Source of the DNA: Setoptus koraiensis
Lineage: Eukaryota > Arthropoda
NCBI GenBank assembly: GCA_048013815.1
Contig: CM106586.1
Span: forward strand, 18,042,001 to 18,106,000
Length of the DNA: 64,000 bases
Direction of reading: 5' to 3'
Shown: piece after piece, positions 1-12,027 of the stretch
Position numbering within the stretch: the first letter of the stretch is position 1
How the letters are laid out: each line of letters opens with the position of its first letter
Program-made: the position numbers and the translations under genes
The notes under the pieces: generated by a model
What the model saw: only the letters and a program-made list of their open reading frames with translations
Told to the model about the DNA's origin: nothing
Database searches by the model: none

Positions 1-861
1 CGCAGCACGTGCGCCCGCGCTCATTACTGTGCCGCCGTGGGGGCCCGGCACACGGACCAGCCCAACCAACACAACTAACACAAGCCAGCATAACCGGCGC
101 AATATTGGTCGCCCTTGCTTGTAATGCGCTCTCGGTCAATGTGACGGGCGGCGCAGACATGCCATCCGTCCGCAATTCTGCACATCATTTGCATCGCATG
201 TTAATGAATGAGCGCGAGCGCGTATTGCGCGCACCCTCGGGGGGCCACGGGCTAAGCTACCGCAAGCGGATTTGGCGGTTTAGGCGGCCAGTCGAGTGTC
301 ATGTTTGCGTTTTGTCGCGGGCGCCGCGTCCAGCGGCCCGTTCGTCCGACAGTCCGAGCGCCGGCGCTCGGACTGGCACTCGGCGAGCATCTGGCCAGTC
401 GGCCCGGCGGGCCGTTGGGTAGCGGCAGCGCGCGATGAGCGCGGGCAGTCGCCAAGTGCGATGAGTGCCGTGAGTGCGGGTATTCGCTGAGTCGGCATCG
501 GGAGGGACGCGAATGGGCGCTCGCGGCCGACGGGCGATCGTTATCGACACACCCTGCCGTGTCGGCCGGCGCGTCGCCGTGAGTGGCGCGCACGGCGCAC
601 ACGACGAGACAAATATGGCAGCTCGATTGGCCGTCGGCCAGCCAGACGGCCGGCCGGCTGGCCGCAGTGGCCGCGGAACGAGCTCAGGCGAGAGAAACAA
701 AAAGAACATAAACACAGGCGTTCGGTGGTGTGCGGTTGTTGTGCGAATTCCACAGTTGCCCGGTTGCAGCGAACACTGCAGCGAACACAACACTGCGCCC
801 GTGTCGAAGGATGCGTGGGAATAGCGCCCGTGGAAGCCGGTGGCGGCCAGCAGAGCCAGTG

Positions 862-982
862 GAGGCCAGAGAACGCCGAGAAGCCAGAGAAGCGAGAGAA
901 CGCAAAGAAGCCAGAGAAGCGAGAGAACGCAGCGAACGCAAAGAACGCAGCGAACGCAAAGAACGCAGAGAAGCCAGAGAGC
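862..982. repeat. Degenerate minisatellite, GAGAACGCA/GAAGCCAGA units
   Basis: About 120 bp of interleaved 9-bp units (gagaacgca, gaagccaga, aagcgagag). The 9-bp period keeps all three frames open and yields Arg/Glu-rich translations that are artefacts. Confidence 0.75.
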
Positions 983-1189
983 CGGACAGTGTTTGCTCGG
1001 TGTTATACTATCCTCGCCCGTTGCTATGATACTTTGTGCGTGCGTGTGTGTGTGAGCGCTGGCCATTCAGTCAGTTGGCAATTAAAGCATTTAAATTTTT
1101 GGCTTGCACAAAGTGGCATAAATTGACCATTAGTCGTTGTATTTACACTGGCACACACACTTGGCGCTGCGACGCGCACACACACGCCA

Positions 1190-1210
1190 ACACACACACA
1201 CACACGCACA
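1190..1210. repeat. (CA)n microsatellite
   Basis: Dinucleotide CA tract, with a second shorter CA tract just upstream at about 1152-1160. Confidence 0.8.
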
Positions 1211-1278
1211 CTTTGCAATGCAAAGTTTGCATGGCCAGTAGCCAGCAAACAAAGCGCTGGCATGTTTGCCGTGCTCGC

Positions 1279-1318
1279 TCGGGCTGCGGACGGCGCTCGG
1301 GCTGCGGACGGCGCTCGG
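1279..1318. repeat. Direct repeat, 2 x 20 bp
   Basis: The unit gggctgcggacggcgctcgg occurs twice head to tail in this GC-rich stretch. Confidence 0.7.
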
Positions 1319-1758
1319 AACGGGCGCTCGAGCTGCCGAGTGGGACGGCCGCTCCACTGAATGCTGCCGGGATGGCCGCTGGACCGGCCCGACGGATCGA
1401 GGGCCGATGAGTCGCACTCGAATCGGCGGTCCGGCGCGAGCTTGCGGAATGCGCAACATGCGTGAGCCGCAAGCTGCGATTGTTGTTCCGATTGCGCTGC
1501 GATGTCGCGCAACGTTGTCCAACGTCGCAACGGCCGAATGCGGGCCGTTCGCGCCGCGCCAAGAATGCCCGAGTCTCGTCTGTGCGCTCGACGTGGCTCG
1601 CCGTGGCCCGGCGGCCGAGATTGGGACGGCGCGGACGAGGCCGGTGACGCGGACGACGCCGGCGACGCGCATGACGCTGATGGGCTGATATGCAGCGGCG
1701 ATAATGACCGTGGTATGTTTCCGCCGTTTCGCGAATGTCGCTCGGCCGTCGGCCGGCC

Positions 1759-1872
1759 GTTCGGCGATATTCGGCGCGTTCGGCGATGTTCGGCGCGTTG
1801 GGCGATGTTCGGCGCGTTCGGCGATGTTCGGCGATATTCGGCGATATTCGGCTCGTTCGAAGCGTTCGGCAG
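1759..1872. repeat. TTCGGCGAT-type 9-bp minisatellite
   Basis: Twelve or so copies of a 9-bp unit alternating among ttcggcgat, attcggcga and gttcggcgc. On the minus strand it reads as repeated Arg/Arg-Thr-Ser peptides, which I regard as fortuitous. Confidence 0.8.
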
Positions 1873-2722
1873 CGCTCGCCGATATTTAGATACTGCGACA
1901 GTGTTTGCTTTGCGTGCGTGTGTGTGTGTTTGCGGAGAAGTAGCGACAATCGGTTGTGGTTGTCTCTTGACTGCAAACACTGACAAACGGCCACAAACAG
2001 CGACAACGCGCACAAACAAGCGCCAGCGACAAACAACCTCGACACACTCTGACAGAGTCAATAAATGACAGCCAACCCATTGACAGTTGCTGCGCCGGCC
2101 GCGGGCACCGCGGGCCGGCCGACTTGTTGACTCTGGGCCGGCCCGTACGCAACGCAGCGCCGGCCGACAGCCGCCTCTGGCCGATTTGTGGCCGGGCTGT
2201 GCGGCGCAGCGTGCACGGCGGCCACAAATCATCTGTTGTCAATGTGTTGTCAATCTGCTGTCAAACGCGCTGCCAAGCCGCGCCCGTCAGCTGACTCGCG
2301 CCGCTTCGCCATACCGAGCGCCGGCATGAGCGCCGCCGGCCGGCGGGACCGCGCTCGCATGAACGGGCCTCGCGCGGCCCGTCGTGCGGCCCGTCGCGCG
2401 GCCCGTCGGTGACAGTGACAGGTTGTGGCAATGACAGGTTATAGGCGCGCGCGTGGTCAGGTTATAGGCCGATCGGTCATATGATTGTCACAGTGACGTA
2501 GCAGTTTCACAATGTTGGCCTGACACTGTTGCGCTGTTGTGTCAAAAGCGAGCTGACACAAGATACTGCACACACACACACACACACGCCGGCAACCACA
2601 ACAATGAGTGTTGCGCAACACCGACAATTGTAAACAATTGTGGCAACTGTTGACCACTTAACCTGGCCCGAGTGACAACTAAACTCTCGAGTGTCGCCCA
2701 CAAAAACGCCCACGTGGTGGCG

Positions 2723-2773
2723 CATAATACTAATATAATACTGATATAATACTACTATAATACTAATATAATT
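2723..2773. repeat. AT-rich tandem repeat (taatactaatataatac)
   Basis: Three to four imperfect copies of a taata-ctaata unit, an AT-rich patch in otherwise GC-rich DNA. Confidence 0.7.
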
Positions 2774-3290
2774 GCCGGCCCGGCCACCAGGTGAGCCGGC
2801 CAGACTAATGTCGCTGTCGACGACACCTATTACACAATATTGAGTCTATTATGTAATCTGTTACCAGCGCGCATATAATGACCAATCATCTGGCCGGCAC
2901 TGGATGGCAGCGCCGCCCAGTGCGGTCAGCGCGGCGCGCCGGGCAACACAGACAACTCAGCCGTATAACCGACTGTCCGCTCGGAAACGCCCCCACGTGA
3001 CTAATTTGAGTATGTGTCACTTTTTCGCGTGCAACCATAATAGCAATAAATGGCAATAATTCGCCAGCTATTCGCAATGATAATTATAACTGTGCAATAA
3101 CTGTAAAATAATTGTAACGACAGCCGATTACTGCGCGCGCTCGTCGTTGTTTGTTGTTGCGTCGACACTCCACTGTCAGCCGGTGCTGTCAGCTCGTGTG
3201 ACGGCCGGGCCGTGCTCGCACTCGGCACGCCAAAACTGACACTTTGCCTTGTGCTCGCCACACTCGCGACACGCCCGACGCTGACCAACC

Positions 3291-3385
3291 AGCTGACCGA
3301 TGGTCTGACAAACGGTATGACCGACCGGCTGACCGATGGTCTGTCAAACGGCCGGACAGGCGGTCCGACCGATGGCCGGACAGAC
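3291..3385. repeat. Tandem repeat, gaccgatggtctgacaaacgg type
   Basis: Roughly four imperfect copies of a 20-24-bp unit built from gctgaccgatgg and tcaaacggccgg. It gives a Thr/Asp-Gly/Leu-rich false translation on the plus strand. Confidence 0.7.
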
Positions 3386-3902
3386 AATCCGCGGCCAGCG
3401 TCGTTTCGCTGACCAGCTGACCACACAACTGATCGCGGACGCTCACGAGTGGCCACTGTGCCGATTTTGCGCCACTTGCGCGCAAACGTGAATTTGTCGT
3501 ATGTGTGACTCACATAATGTGCGAATGTGTGCGCGTCGTGTTAAACTGGCCACTCAAATGAATTTGTTGTTCGTGACTGGACAACAATCGCCACTTGCGC
3601 CCATTTTCCGCTCCATTGGCCCGTCCACCTGTTCACCTGTTCGCTGGCTCGCTTGCTCGTCCGCACAGCGCGGCAGCGAGCGCAGGGCGGCCGCTGACGC
3701 AACGGCCGCTGACGCAACAGCCAGTAACATGGGCCGGGCCGTGGCCCGGCGCCCCAGCGAGCCAACGGGCGACTCTCGCCGAGAGACTCTCTGGCCACTG
3801 GCCGTGATTTATCCGTGCCGCCGCTGTGTGTGTGACCAGTGTGCGGCACATGAGCAACCTGTCGAATGGTGAGCGGGGGCGAGTGGTCAGCGCGTTTGCG
3901 TC

Positions 3903-3984
3903 CTTCGAACTTGGAACTTGGAACTTGGAACTTGGAACTTCGAATTTCGAATTTCGAATTTCGAACTTCGAACTTCGAATTTCA
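3903..3984. repeat. Two-phase 7-bp array: TTGGAAC then TTCGAAT/TTCGAAC
   Basis: Four copies of ttggaac are followed without a gap by about seven copies of ttcgaat or ttcgaac. The second unit contains the self-complementary core TTCGAA. Both units differ at one or two positions, so one array probably seeded the other. Confidence 0.85.
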
Positions 3985-4153
3985 GAGCGGCCGCCCGGCC
4001 AGAGAAGCGTCGCTGTCTGGCCAGAGAAGCAAAGATGCGAAAAGAACGCGCGGGCATCACATTGTGAACATTGATTGTCGAGAATTGTTGTGTGTTGCTC
4101 GAGCCTGGCCAATGGAATTCGCGCTGCCCTTCGCTCCGGTGGCTTGCGCCTGC

Positions 4154-4229
4154 TACGCAATGTTGTGCAGTCTTATGTAATGTTGTGCAGCGTTATGTAA
4201 TGTTGTGCAATGTTATGTAATGTTGTTCG
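4154..4229. repeat. 18-bp tandem repeat (gttatgtaatgttgtgca)
   Basis: Four to five copies of a unit of about 18 bp with core tatgtaatgttgtgca. The final copy decays. Confidence 0.8.
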
Positions 4230-4314
4230 CTTTGTTTCCCTCCGCGAAACACAACAGGCTCACAACAGCGGCCAACTGTGCGAGCCAGACGCTGCCAGCA
4301 ACAACCGGCCGATA

Positions 4315-4372
4315 ATATTAATAATGATGCTGATGATGATGATTATTATTATTATTATTACTATCATGATGC
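4315..4372. repeat. GAT/ATT trinucleotide tract
   Basis: Mixed gat and att trinucleotides ending in catgatg. Gives poly-Asp/Tyr or poly-Asn/His false translations. Confidence 0.7.
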
Positions 4373-5613
4373 GTTCTCGGCGCATCGCCGGGCAGCGCGC
4401 CAAGAGAGCGGCCGTCGGACGCTGCACCGCGACGGTCGGCGCGGCCGCTCCGCCGGGCAGCGGGCAACAGGCGACCGAGCCGAGAGCACACCTTAATCAC
4501 CTCGATCATCGACTGTCGAAATGATGCAATTACTGCGCCAACGGCCGATCATTACCAGCAACGCAGCCCGACTGGCCGAATTGTAGGAATTGCATTTTTC
4601 GCCAAAATCTCTCTTTTGTTGGCTGCCCGTTTGGGCTCGTTTTGGCTTGTTTGGGCATCGCTCGCATCTTCGGGCATCGCTCGGCGCACATTATTTGGCA
4701 GCAGCACCAGCGATATTGAAATCAAAGAAGCGCTTTGTCTGCTGTTGCGAGCGGGCAGGAATTTTGCGCCGAACAACAACAATTCTTTGTAAACACATTC
4801 GCCAACCATTGCGCTGCCGGCCAGCGAAGCCGCAGAAGCCGGCACTGATGCGACCGTGGCCAGCGCATGTGTGTTCTTTTCGCGCTGATAATTCGCTGCT
4901 GCAACCCCGAGAATCGAAATTAGAAGCGAATTATCAGGCACGAGGAATTATAATCATTAGACGACGATGCCACAGCCGCGCCGAAACAAATGCGGGACAC
5001 GCAACGGGTGCAACCGGCTAAACGTTGCCTATTCATAATCAACCTTTCACAGGCAACCTGTTGGCCCTGCTCTGTCGGGCCGCTCTGCCAGCCCGTCCCG
5101 CTCCGTGCCGCTTCGTGCCGCCTCACGCCTCGTCTCGGCCGCTGCCGGGGCCGCGGCCAGGCTCGTCCGTGGGCCAGCCCGAGCGAACCGGCCTGGCTCG
5201 CCCATTGGCCGCCCGGGCCGCTGCCGCGACGCGGGCGCGCTCTTGCGCCCGGGGCTAGCAGCCCGTCTCATCTTTCTGGCCCATTGTTGAGCCGTTGCTG
5301 AGCCATTGCTGAGCATGGCCAAAATGCCGCCCGCGTCCCGTATGAATCGCACAACGTGAACCGTACCCGGCGACCGGCCGGCCATTCATGGAGCGCTCGC
5401 TCCGCTTCGCGCCGGCCCGCGTCGATGCGGCGTCGTTCCGCCAGAGGCCGGCGGAGCGGCGGCCGCGAGCCCGCAACAAGAGCGACGAGAGCGATTGACG
5501 GACCGGCGAGTACAGTGAGTACAGCGAGTACCAATGAGACAAATGCCACCGCTGCTAGCGAGTCTTCTATGCACATGTGTAATATGTACATGAATTAAAG
5601 TGCCACCACTCAC

Positions 5614-5815
5614 CTGTCGTCCAATGATCGTTTGCTGATGAATTGTGATTGTCGGCGCTTTGAGTAAGGCGCTTGTAAGAGGTAGTGAGAGGCGATGTCG
5701 TACCTGTTGAGCCGGTGGGTGAGCGAACGTCGTCGTGCAATTGCACCATAGAGTTGTATGAGTTGCTGTTGCCGTTGTTGTTGTTGTTGCTGTTGTACGA
5801 CTGTGAAGGCGGTCG
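5614..5815 (-). CDS. hth: homothorax, second coding exon (Meis-type linker)
   Basis: This minus-strand exon starts after an acceptor ending gcaaacag and ends at a strong donor (acgacag|gtgagt). It enters in phase 0, which matches the phase-0 donor of the Meis-domain exon at 13963, and leaves in phase 1. The join reads ASTPDHQ|RPPSQSYN and continues to HDDVRSPTGSTGTTSPL. Drosophila Homothorax, from memory, has ASTPDVRPPSSSLSY followed by NDDARSPGAGSTPGPL in the linker between Meis domain and homeodomain. The order and spacing of these blocks agree, which is the main evidence. A poly-Asn run sits in the middle. A second possible donor, also phase 1, lies inside the exon at about 5704 (tcaacag|gtacga) and would drop 30 residues, so alternative splicing is possible. 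The next exon should carry the homeodomain and is not seen in this window. Confidence 0.7.
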
Positions 5816-5978
5816 CTGTTTGCATGTAATTTGTTGTGTTGTTTATATACAATTTGTTGTGCGTTGTGGCGCGATTGCGAAATGATGTTAATTAATTGAT
5901 TTGCATATATCAATCATTGTTTGTCGTTGTGTGTGACAATTAGCGCACGACGACAGTGTCACGACGCCAATGACACCA

Positions 5979-6096
5979 TGACGACGACGACGACGTTGTA
6001 GTGAATGATGACGACGTTGTAGTGAATGATGACGACGACGAAGTAAATGATGACGACGAAGTAAATGATGACGACGTTGTAATAAATGATGATGAT
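5979..6096. repeat. GACGACGTTGTAGTGAAT minisatellite
   Basis: Five to six imperfect 18-21-bp units of (gac)n-gttgtagtgaatgat or (gac)n-gaagtaaatgat. It follows the CAA-rich homothorax exon by about 150 bp, in the intron-or-flank side of the locus. Confidence 0.8.
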
Positions 6097-6165
6097 GGGA
6101 GACAGGGGAGAGAGAGAGACAAGATTGATTAGTGTGCGTTCAGTTGAGTTCATTGGAGTTTGATT

Positions 6166-6166
<1 letters not shown>

Positions 6167-6197
<31 letters not shown>
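6167..6197. repeat. (GT)n microsatellite
   Basis: About 15 uninterrupted GT dinucleotides. Confidence 0.9.
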
Positions 6198-6198
<1 letters not shown>

Positions 6199-6341
6199 CA
6201 TGGTTGGACTGCAGTGATTTGAGGCGACATTTCGCACATTGAGCTCGCAAATTGTCGAGCGACACTTTAAATATTGAGTCGGAGTAGGTGAACATTGATG
6301 GATGTGCGCCATTCGCACCTAACCCTGTCACATGTCGACTG

Positions 6342-6415
6342 GCGTCTCGAGACAGTCTCGACTCGAGACAGTCCCGACTCGAGACAGTCTCGCCTCTCGA
6401 CTCGAGAGTGTCGAG
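6342..6415. repeat. CTCGAGACAGTC tandem repeat
   Basis: Four imperfect 16-bp copies of gactcgagacagtctc. The unit includes the CTCGAG palindrome. Confidence 0.8.
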
Positions 6416-7399
6416 TAATGATATCGAGTGAAAATGCGACAATTCGCGCTGACAATTGTGAGCCGAGAGGCCAGTCAACGAGCGACACACAGCGGGCTAA
6501 TTAATCAATCAACTAATCAAAACAATCGTCTCGTCTGCTGCAAAAAGTGCACTGGCCGACATTGGCATGTTTAGACGTGGGCTTGTCGCGACTGTCAGAC
6601 GGTCACACATTCCAACATTTGCACATTTGCACATTTGGACGGATTTATACAAGCATCTATACAGGGACAGGGATTTAACAGAGACTGTCGCGTCAAAGGG
6701 GAGACGCAAGTGGCAGACGAGCAGGGGCCTGTCTTGCCACTTTTGACACTTGCCCGCTTCACTTTGACACATGGCTGGCTGGCTGGCTGGCTGTCAGAAT
6801 GGATAAGCGAACACAAAAAACGTAATGGCGGCCGTAATGTAAACACACCGCAATTACACATGCCAGCTCGCCAACCAATTAATCAGGCGCCCAATAAACA
6901 CACACAGTTGGCCTAATTGATTTAGGGACTCCGCTGGCACTGGCAAGCCGACAAGCATTTATCCGCGAGCATCCATTCGCGAGCATTTATTCGCAAGCAT
7001 GCTTGTGAATATGGCAAGACGCTGGCGAGGCGCTGGCGAGGCGCTGGCGAGACGCCGCCAGGGTGACGCCAGGGTGACGCCAGGCAAACAGTGCAAAAAA
7101 GTAAAACAAATACCTACGAGTGAAATAAATAAACAAGCGAGCGTCGTTAATCATTGTCACTTTATGTCTACTTTGTGCGACTCGACTTTGTGAGACTTGA
7201 CGGCCGAGTGTCGCAACTTGCGACTCACAAGTCACACTTGCCAATTTACAACTGGCGACACAGCGCCAGCGTCTAATTAGCATTCATGCTAATCAGTCAG
7301 CTCGGCGCGTCACCTTATCTGCTGTCTGTTATCTGTCTTTTATCTGTCTTTTATCTGTCTGGCATTTCGCGCTGGCAAGCGCTCTCGCGGCTGACACGC

Positions 7400-7484
7400 C
7401 AAGCTCACAGCTGACACCGTAGCAGTGATACCGTACCAAGCTCACAGCTGATGGCGTGTCAGTGATACCGTACCAAGCTCACGG
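7400..7484. repeat. Direct repeat, about 40 bp x 2
   Basis: Two copies of a segment with core cagtgataccgtaccaag followed by ctcacagctga. They are separated by a diverged join. Confidence 0.7.
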
Positions 7485-7689
7485 CGATTTGACAGATTTA
7501 TGGCAGTTTATGGCAGCCGACAGCTGAGCGCTGGAGGTGCCAAACCGATTCGGGACGCGCGTCTCATTAGCGACGCTCGCTAGCACCAGCGCATAGAACC
7601 AGCGACCATTCTATCAGTTTTATTTGATATTTGGTGCCACATTGAGTGACACATTGTTCGTTTGTCAAATCAGCAGCAAACAAAGAGAT

Positions 7690-7736
7690 TATTACGCAAT
7701 GGCATCACTAATAGTTACGCAATGGCATCACTAGTA
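7690..7736. repeat. Direct repeat, 23 bp x 2
   Basis: The block ttacgcaatggcatcacta occurs twice, followed by atag or gtag. Confidence 0.75.
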
Positions 7737-8368
7737 GTGTGTCATGTCAAGATTATTAAATGTTAATTGATAAAATTGTTGCAATGTTGTGTGAGCAGCT
7801 CATTATGACACATGTACGAAAAAACATCATGTAAATCATCAATTAGCGCTGGTCACGGGATTGTGCAACAGCAACTGTCTGCTAATTGCAATTATCAAGA
7901 CAGCGGCTTGACGCTACAATAACAACAATAATGCTTTTATAATGAGTGATGGCGTTGCCTGGCAACCCCTTGCTCTGGCCAATTGATACTTGACACTTGA
8001 TACGAGACGCCACCATTTGGCCCGTCATCGACCGCCAGCGCACAAATTATTGCAAACATTGAGCCGTTGCCGGCCATGTGGCGTATGGCATGGGCATAAT
8101 TGTTTTCACAATTATGCACACACTGTCAGTTGCCGACACTGTCAGTTGTTGACGCTGTCAATTGCCGACACTGTCAGCCAACTGTGGGCTAAAAGTGGCA
8201 AGCGCTCAACCGCCAATTAGCAATAAAAAATGGCCTGGTGGGCGTTCGTTACGTAATATGGTCGCGCAAATATATTATGCCAGCCAGTCAGTCAGTCAGC
8301 GACGCGCTCCATTAACAGCGACACATACCATTGATGAATGTTGCTGTTCCACATCCCTCACTGGTAAC

Positions 8369-8446
8369 AATATCCCCTCATCATGTAATATCCCCTCATC
8401 ATGTAATATCCCCTCATCATGTAATATCCCCTCATTATGTAATATC
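8369..8446. repeat. 18-bp tandem repeat (aatatcccctcatcatgt)
   Basis: Four copies of the 18-bp unit, the last with a single c-to-t change. Nearly perfect, so recently expanded. Confidence 0.85.
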
Positions 8447-8591
8447 GTCGGCCGCCTCGGCCTCGGATATCCGATCTGGCCAATGGGCACCGTGACTGAC
8501 AATTTGCGAGGCTACGCGCAATTTGTATTTGGCTATTAGGCGTGCTCAAACTAACAAGTGTCTTGCGTAATTGCCACTGTCGTCATATTCA

Positions 8592-8656
8592 CACGTGAAG
8601 TCGCTGTTGTCGTATTCACATGTGTGGTTGCTGTTGTCGTATTCACATGTGTCGTA
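8592..8656. repeat. 27-bp tandem repeat (gtcgctgttgtcgtattcac)
   Basis: Two and a half copies of a unit with cores gctgttgtcgtattcaca and tgtgtg. The third copy is truncated. Confidence 0.7.
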
Positions 8657-8925
8657 ATATTTTTGCATCCATACTACCAACACTGCGTATATTCATGGGT
8701 GAATATGCGCAGAATGGCGACACTCCGAGACTCACGAGAATTCAACAGGAGCGCATTTGGGCAATAATTGCACATTGTGAATATAACAGCGGCTGCAATC
8801 GACGCGGGCCCTCAACAGATCGCCAGTCAACAGATTGGCCGCCGAACGGGCCCCCTCTGGGCCCCTTTGGCAGCCACAAGACGGACGGACAGCAACAGAC
8901 AGGCAATGACAGCGGCCACGATATT

Positions 8926-9022
8926 CGCGCGATATCCACAAAATATTCACGCAATATTCACGCGATATGCGCACAATATTCGCGCGATATCCGCACAATA
9001 TTGGCACAATATTCACGGCTAC
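8926..9022. repeat. AATATTCACGCGATA-type degenerate array
   Basis: Repeated aatattcacgc, gatatccgcac and gatatgcgcac units of 11-12 bp. Related AATATT-containing units recur at 11.15 kb. Confidence 0.75.
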
Positions 9023-9257
9023 CCATTCGATGACAGGCGCCAATTGGCGTGCCGTGTCAGCCCGAAGTGTGACGTGGACAGCGCCACAAACAAGAGGACA
9101 GCGGCTGCGTTGCGCAACACTCCGGCTACCTGTTTGTTGTTGCTGTTCACCTTTGATATTTGAGCGCGATATAGGCCAGTGGCAATGGCACTCAGCGAGC
9201 GACCACAACAAGTCTATAGGACTCGTTGTGCAGCGTTGCCTGGGCGACCGGTGGGCC

Positions 9258-9312
9258 GACAACAACGACAACGGCAACAGCAGCAACAACAGCGACAGCA
9301 GCAACAGCAGCG

Positions 9313-9375
<63 letters not shown>

Positions 9376-9416
9376 ACAACGGCAACAACAGCAACAACAA
9401 CGGCAACAACAGCACA
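9258..9416. repeat. (CAACAG)n microsatellite, 160 bp
   Basis: A long run of caacag with caacgg interruptions. All frames stay open and give poly-Gln, poly-Asn/Ser or poly-Ala/Thr. No surrounding exon structure supports a coding role, so I treat it as intronic repeat. Confidence 0.85.
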
Positions 9417-10370
9417 GTTGGCATTGTTGATAGAGCGTTTAAACACAATCATTGGCACTGTATGCAATGTAGTGAGCTTCTTATCTACATTATATCCTTC
9501 TGTCTGGCTGTCTCCGTGGCTCGGCTGTGTCCGCCGGCTGGCTTGTTTCGGCTTGTTTCGGCTTGTTTCAGCTTGTGGCTTCTTCGCCGAGTTAATTCCC
9601 CGTTCGGCGCTCGATTCTTAATTCCTATTGCTACAATTTCGGCTCGGCTCGGCTTAGCTGGAGCGAGCCCCGCCGACCCAACGAGCGCGTCAGTGTGAGA
9701 AGCGCCAGCAGTGAGAGAAGCGCCAGCAGTCTGAGAAGCGGATCAGCCGGTGGACGGAAAAATGTGCAAAACAGCGAGACAAGTGCATCGGCAACAGCGA
9801 CACCCCGGCGCATTTGGCTGGCGGATTTGCTCGCTGTGAGCCGTGCCAGAGCCTTGTGTCGTGTTGCGTTGTGTTGCGCTGGAGCCAACACCGTGGGCAT
9901 CATGGGCACACACAGTTGCGTAATGGTGAGTGGCGCATAATAGTTGTAATATAGCCAAAAGTGATGATGATGCAGCCAGTGTTGATGGTGATGCAACTAA
10001 TAAACAACTAACTAAACATTTTTGTTTTATCGCTCATTTACATTCGCTCGCTGGCTCGCTCGTCGGCTCGCTCGTCGACTTGCCCGTTCGCTGGCTGCGG
10101 CCGGCGCTGGCTGGCTGGCTGGCTGGCAACATTTACATTGGCCCGGCCAATGTAAATGTTGGACACTGCGGGCAACACTGACTGCCGTCGTGTATTATGT
10201 AAGAGCCGAGCTCACGTCGCGGCAGCGCGAACGGCCGGCCGACGCAGCGCCGAGCGACGGACGCATCGAGAGCGAGCGATAGCGACGGGCAAACCGAGCG
10301 ACAGAGACCGAGACTCGCGAGAATGGATGCAGCCGCTGTCGCGGCGAGCCCGCGGAGGCTTCGCGCCGCG

Positions 10371-10472
10371 CCGAAGTCGAAGCCGAAGCCGGAGTCGAAG
10401 CCGAGCCGAGCGCAGCCCGAGGAGCGAGCCAAGAGCGAAGAGCCAAGAGCCAAGAGCCAAGAGCCGAGAGCG
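10371..10472. repeat. GAAGCC and GCCAAGA tandem tracts
   Basis: Two adjacent short arrays: gaagtcgaagccgaagcc at about 10371-10412, then four copies of 7-bp gccaaga at about 10431-10472. Confidence 0.7.
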
Positions 10473-11146
10473 CGGTGTGGCAAGTATAGTAAGGCAAGTA
10501 TAATGTGTATATAATGGGATCGGGACGCAAGTTAGTTTGTTTCATTATGAAAATCAGCATGGCTCCTTCTAGCACTAATTTGAATCATGATCATCATGAT
10601 AAACTTGAGCGATCAGCTTGCCTAGGCCACTCGGCGCTAACATAATCATGCGCCAACAACCGCAACAACAAGCCAACAACAGCAACAACTAGATTATATT
10701 TTCTCGTATTATCTCGCATTATTACTTGGCCAACAAACTCATGCGTCGCTCAAGCCCGACGAGCGCTCGCAAGGCCCGACCACGACGCATAGGTCGACGT
10801 CGCGGGCTCAGTTGTTTCTCGGCCAATCTCCCACTCGCCCGACTCGCCCGGCTCGCTCGTTGCGTCATGATCGTCGGCCAGCGACACGCCGACGACGACA
10901 TGACGACCATCTCGCACGACCAACAACAAACTACAACAACAACACTTTTAAACACTTATGTTGCGCAAAAATTCTCGTTAATTTGCCAGCCACTTATGCT
11001 CTGTCTCACAGTCTCATAGTTTGTCTGTCTCTGGCGCATTTGCCCCTGACTCTGGCTCAATCAAACCACAAGCAGCCAATCGAGCTATTCGCGTCTGGCA
11101 ACCGCATAAAACGCGCACCATTCGCCCACTATACACTATGTAAAAA

Positions 11147-11217
11147 CAGGCGAATATTACGCGAATATTACGCGAATATTACGCGAATACTACGCGAATA
11201 TCATGCGAATACTATGC
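11147..11217. repeat. 11-bp tandem repeat (gcgaatattac)
   Basis: About six copies of gcgaatattac. The last ones drift to gcgaatactac and gcgaatatcat. Confidence 0.85.
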
Positions 11218-11730
11218 GATTCGGCACAGGTCGTGCGAGCTGCGCCGAAAAACGCGCACTCCACGCATCGGCCATGGCAACGGTGGGCGCAGCGTCGCAG
11301 CGGTTGCGACGCTGCGCAGCAAGCGTTCTGTGCAGCGTGGCAGCCGCTGGCGGGCACAACAGCGAGCGACGCGCATATAAGCGCATATAAACCCAGTGGA
11401 TATAAACGTGGATATATAAAAGTGCGCTTGTATTCACTGTTTTTATCCGGCATGTTACGTCGCACGGATATAAACATGGCTGGCACCATTGAGCTGGCAC
11501 GCTCACGGTATCGGCGTCACAATTTCCATACTTGTGTCGTTGCATTTCGAAGCTCGGCAGCCAATTTTTCATACTTTCAACCATGTCAAGTGGCGTCATT
11601 TTGGCTGCACTGTTGCTCGCCTATTGGCACGCATATCGGCATGGATATTATCGCCCGCTAACCGCGTTGGCGAAGGCCAACTGTTATAATAGGAATATGA
11701 TAATAAGAGTGCGAGCGCGACGAGCAAGAA

Positions 11731-11790
11731 ATCGCTGCGAAAACGCTGCGAGAACGCTGCGAGAACGCTGCGAGAACGCTGCGAAAACGG
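11731..11790. repeat. 11-bp tandem repeat (gagaacgctgc)
   Basis: Five copies of gagaacgctgc or gaaaacgctgc. Confidence 0.85.
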
Positions 11791-12027
11791 GCCGTATGCG
11801 TCGCATTCGAGGCATTCGATGCCTGCGTTGCGACACGCAAATATCCGTTGCGACTATCCGTTGCGACGGCGAACAATGGGTCGCGAGTTGCCAACAAGTG
11901 CACTTGTTACGAGCGCTCGGGGGCCTCGCGAGCGCTTCACACTGTTGATCACTGTTGCGCCGTTGATACCATCAACTCGATAGCGAGGCCCGACGACGAC
12001 AGCGAGAGATTTGTTAACGCCGCGCAG

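Larger units (their letters stand above)
1..5613. other. GC-rich repeat-laden stretch downstream of homothorax exon 2
   Basis: No gene is supported here. Long open frames occur on both strands, but they follow from high GC and tandem repeats and show no domain, conserved motif or splice logic. The stretch lies downstream (minus strand) of the second homothorax exon, so it is probably intron of that gene. I looked for the homeobox (FPKV and WFINARRR motifs in reverse complement) and did not find it. The content is a series of 7-24-bp tandem arrays listed separately. Confidence 0.5.

Noticed and set aside
299-1066. 255-codon minus-strand frame
   Set aside because: It crosses tandem repeats whose 9-bp period keeps frames open, overlaps other long frames on the opposite strand, and shows no domain or signal.
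1024-2232. 402-codon minus-strand frame, one of the longest in the window
   Set aside because: It is built over the TTCGGCGAT array and a CA tract in GC-rich DNA. The protein is Arg/Ser/Ala/Thr-rich with repeats and no family features, and two other frames are open over the same bases.
9179-9448. Poly-Gln, poly-Leu and poly-Val/Ala frames around 9.3 kb
   Set aside because: All derive from one CAACAG microsatellite and are open in every frame. No flanking coding sequence supports any of them.
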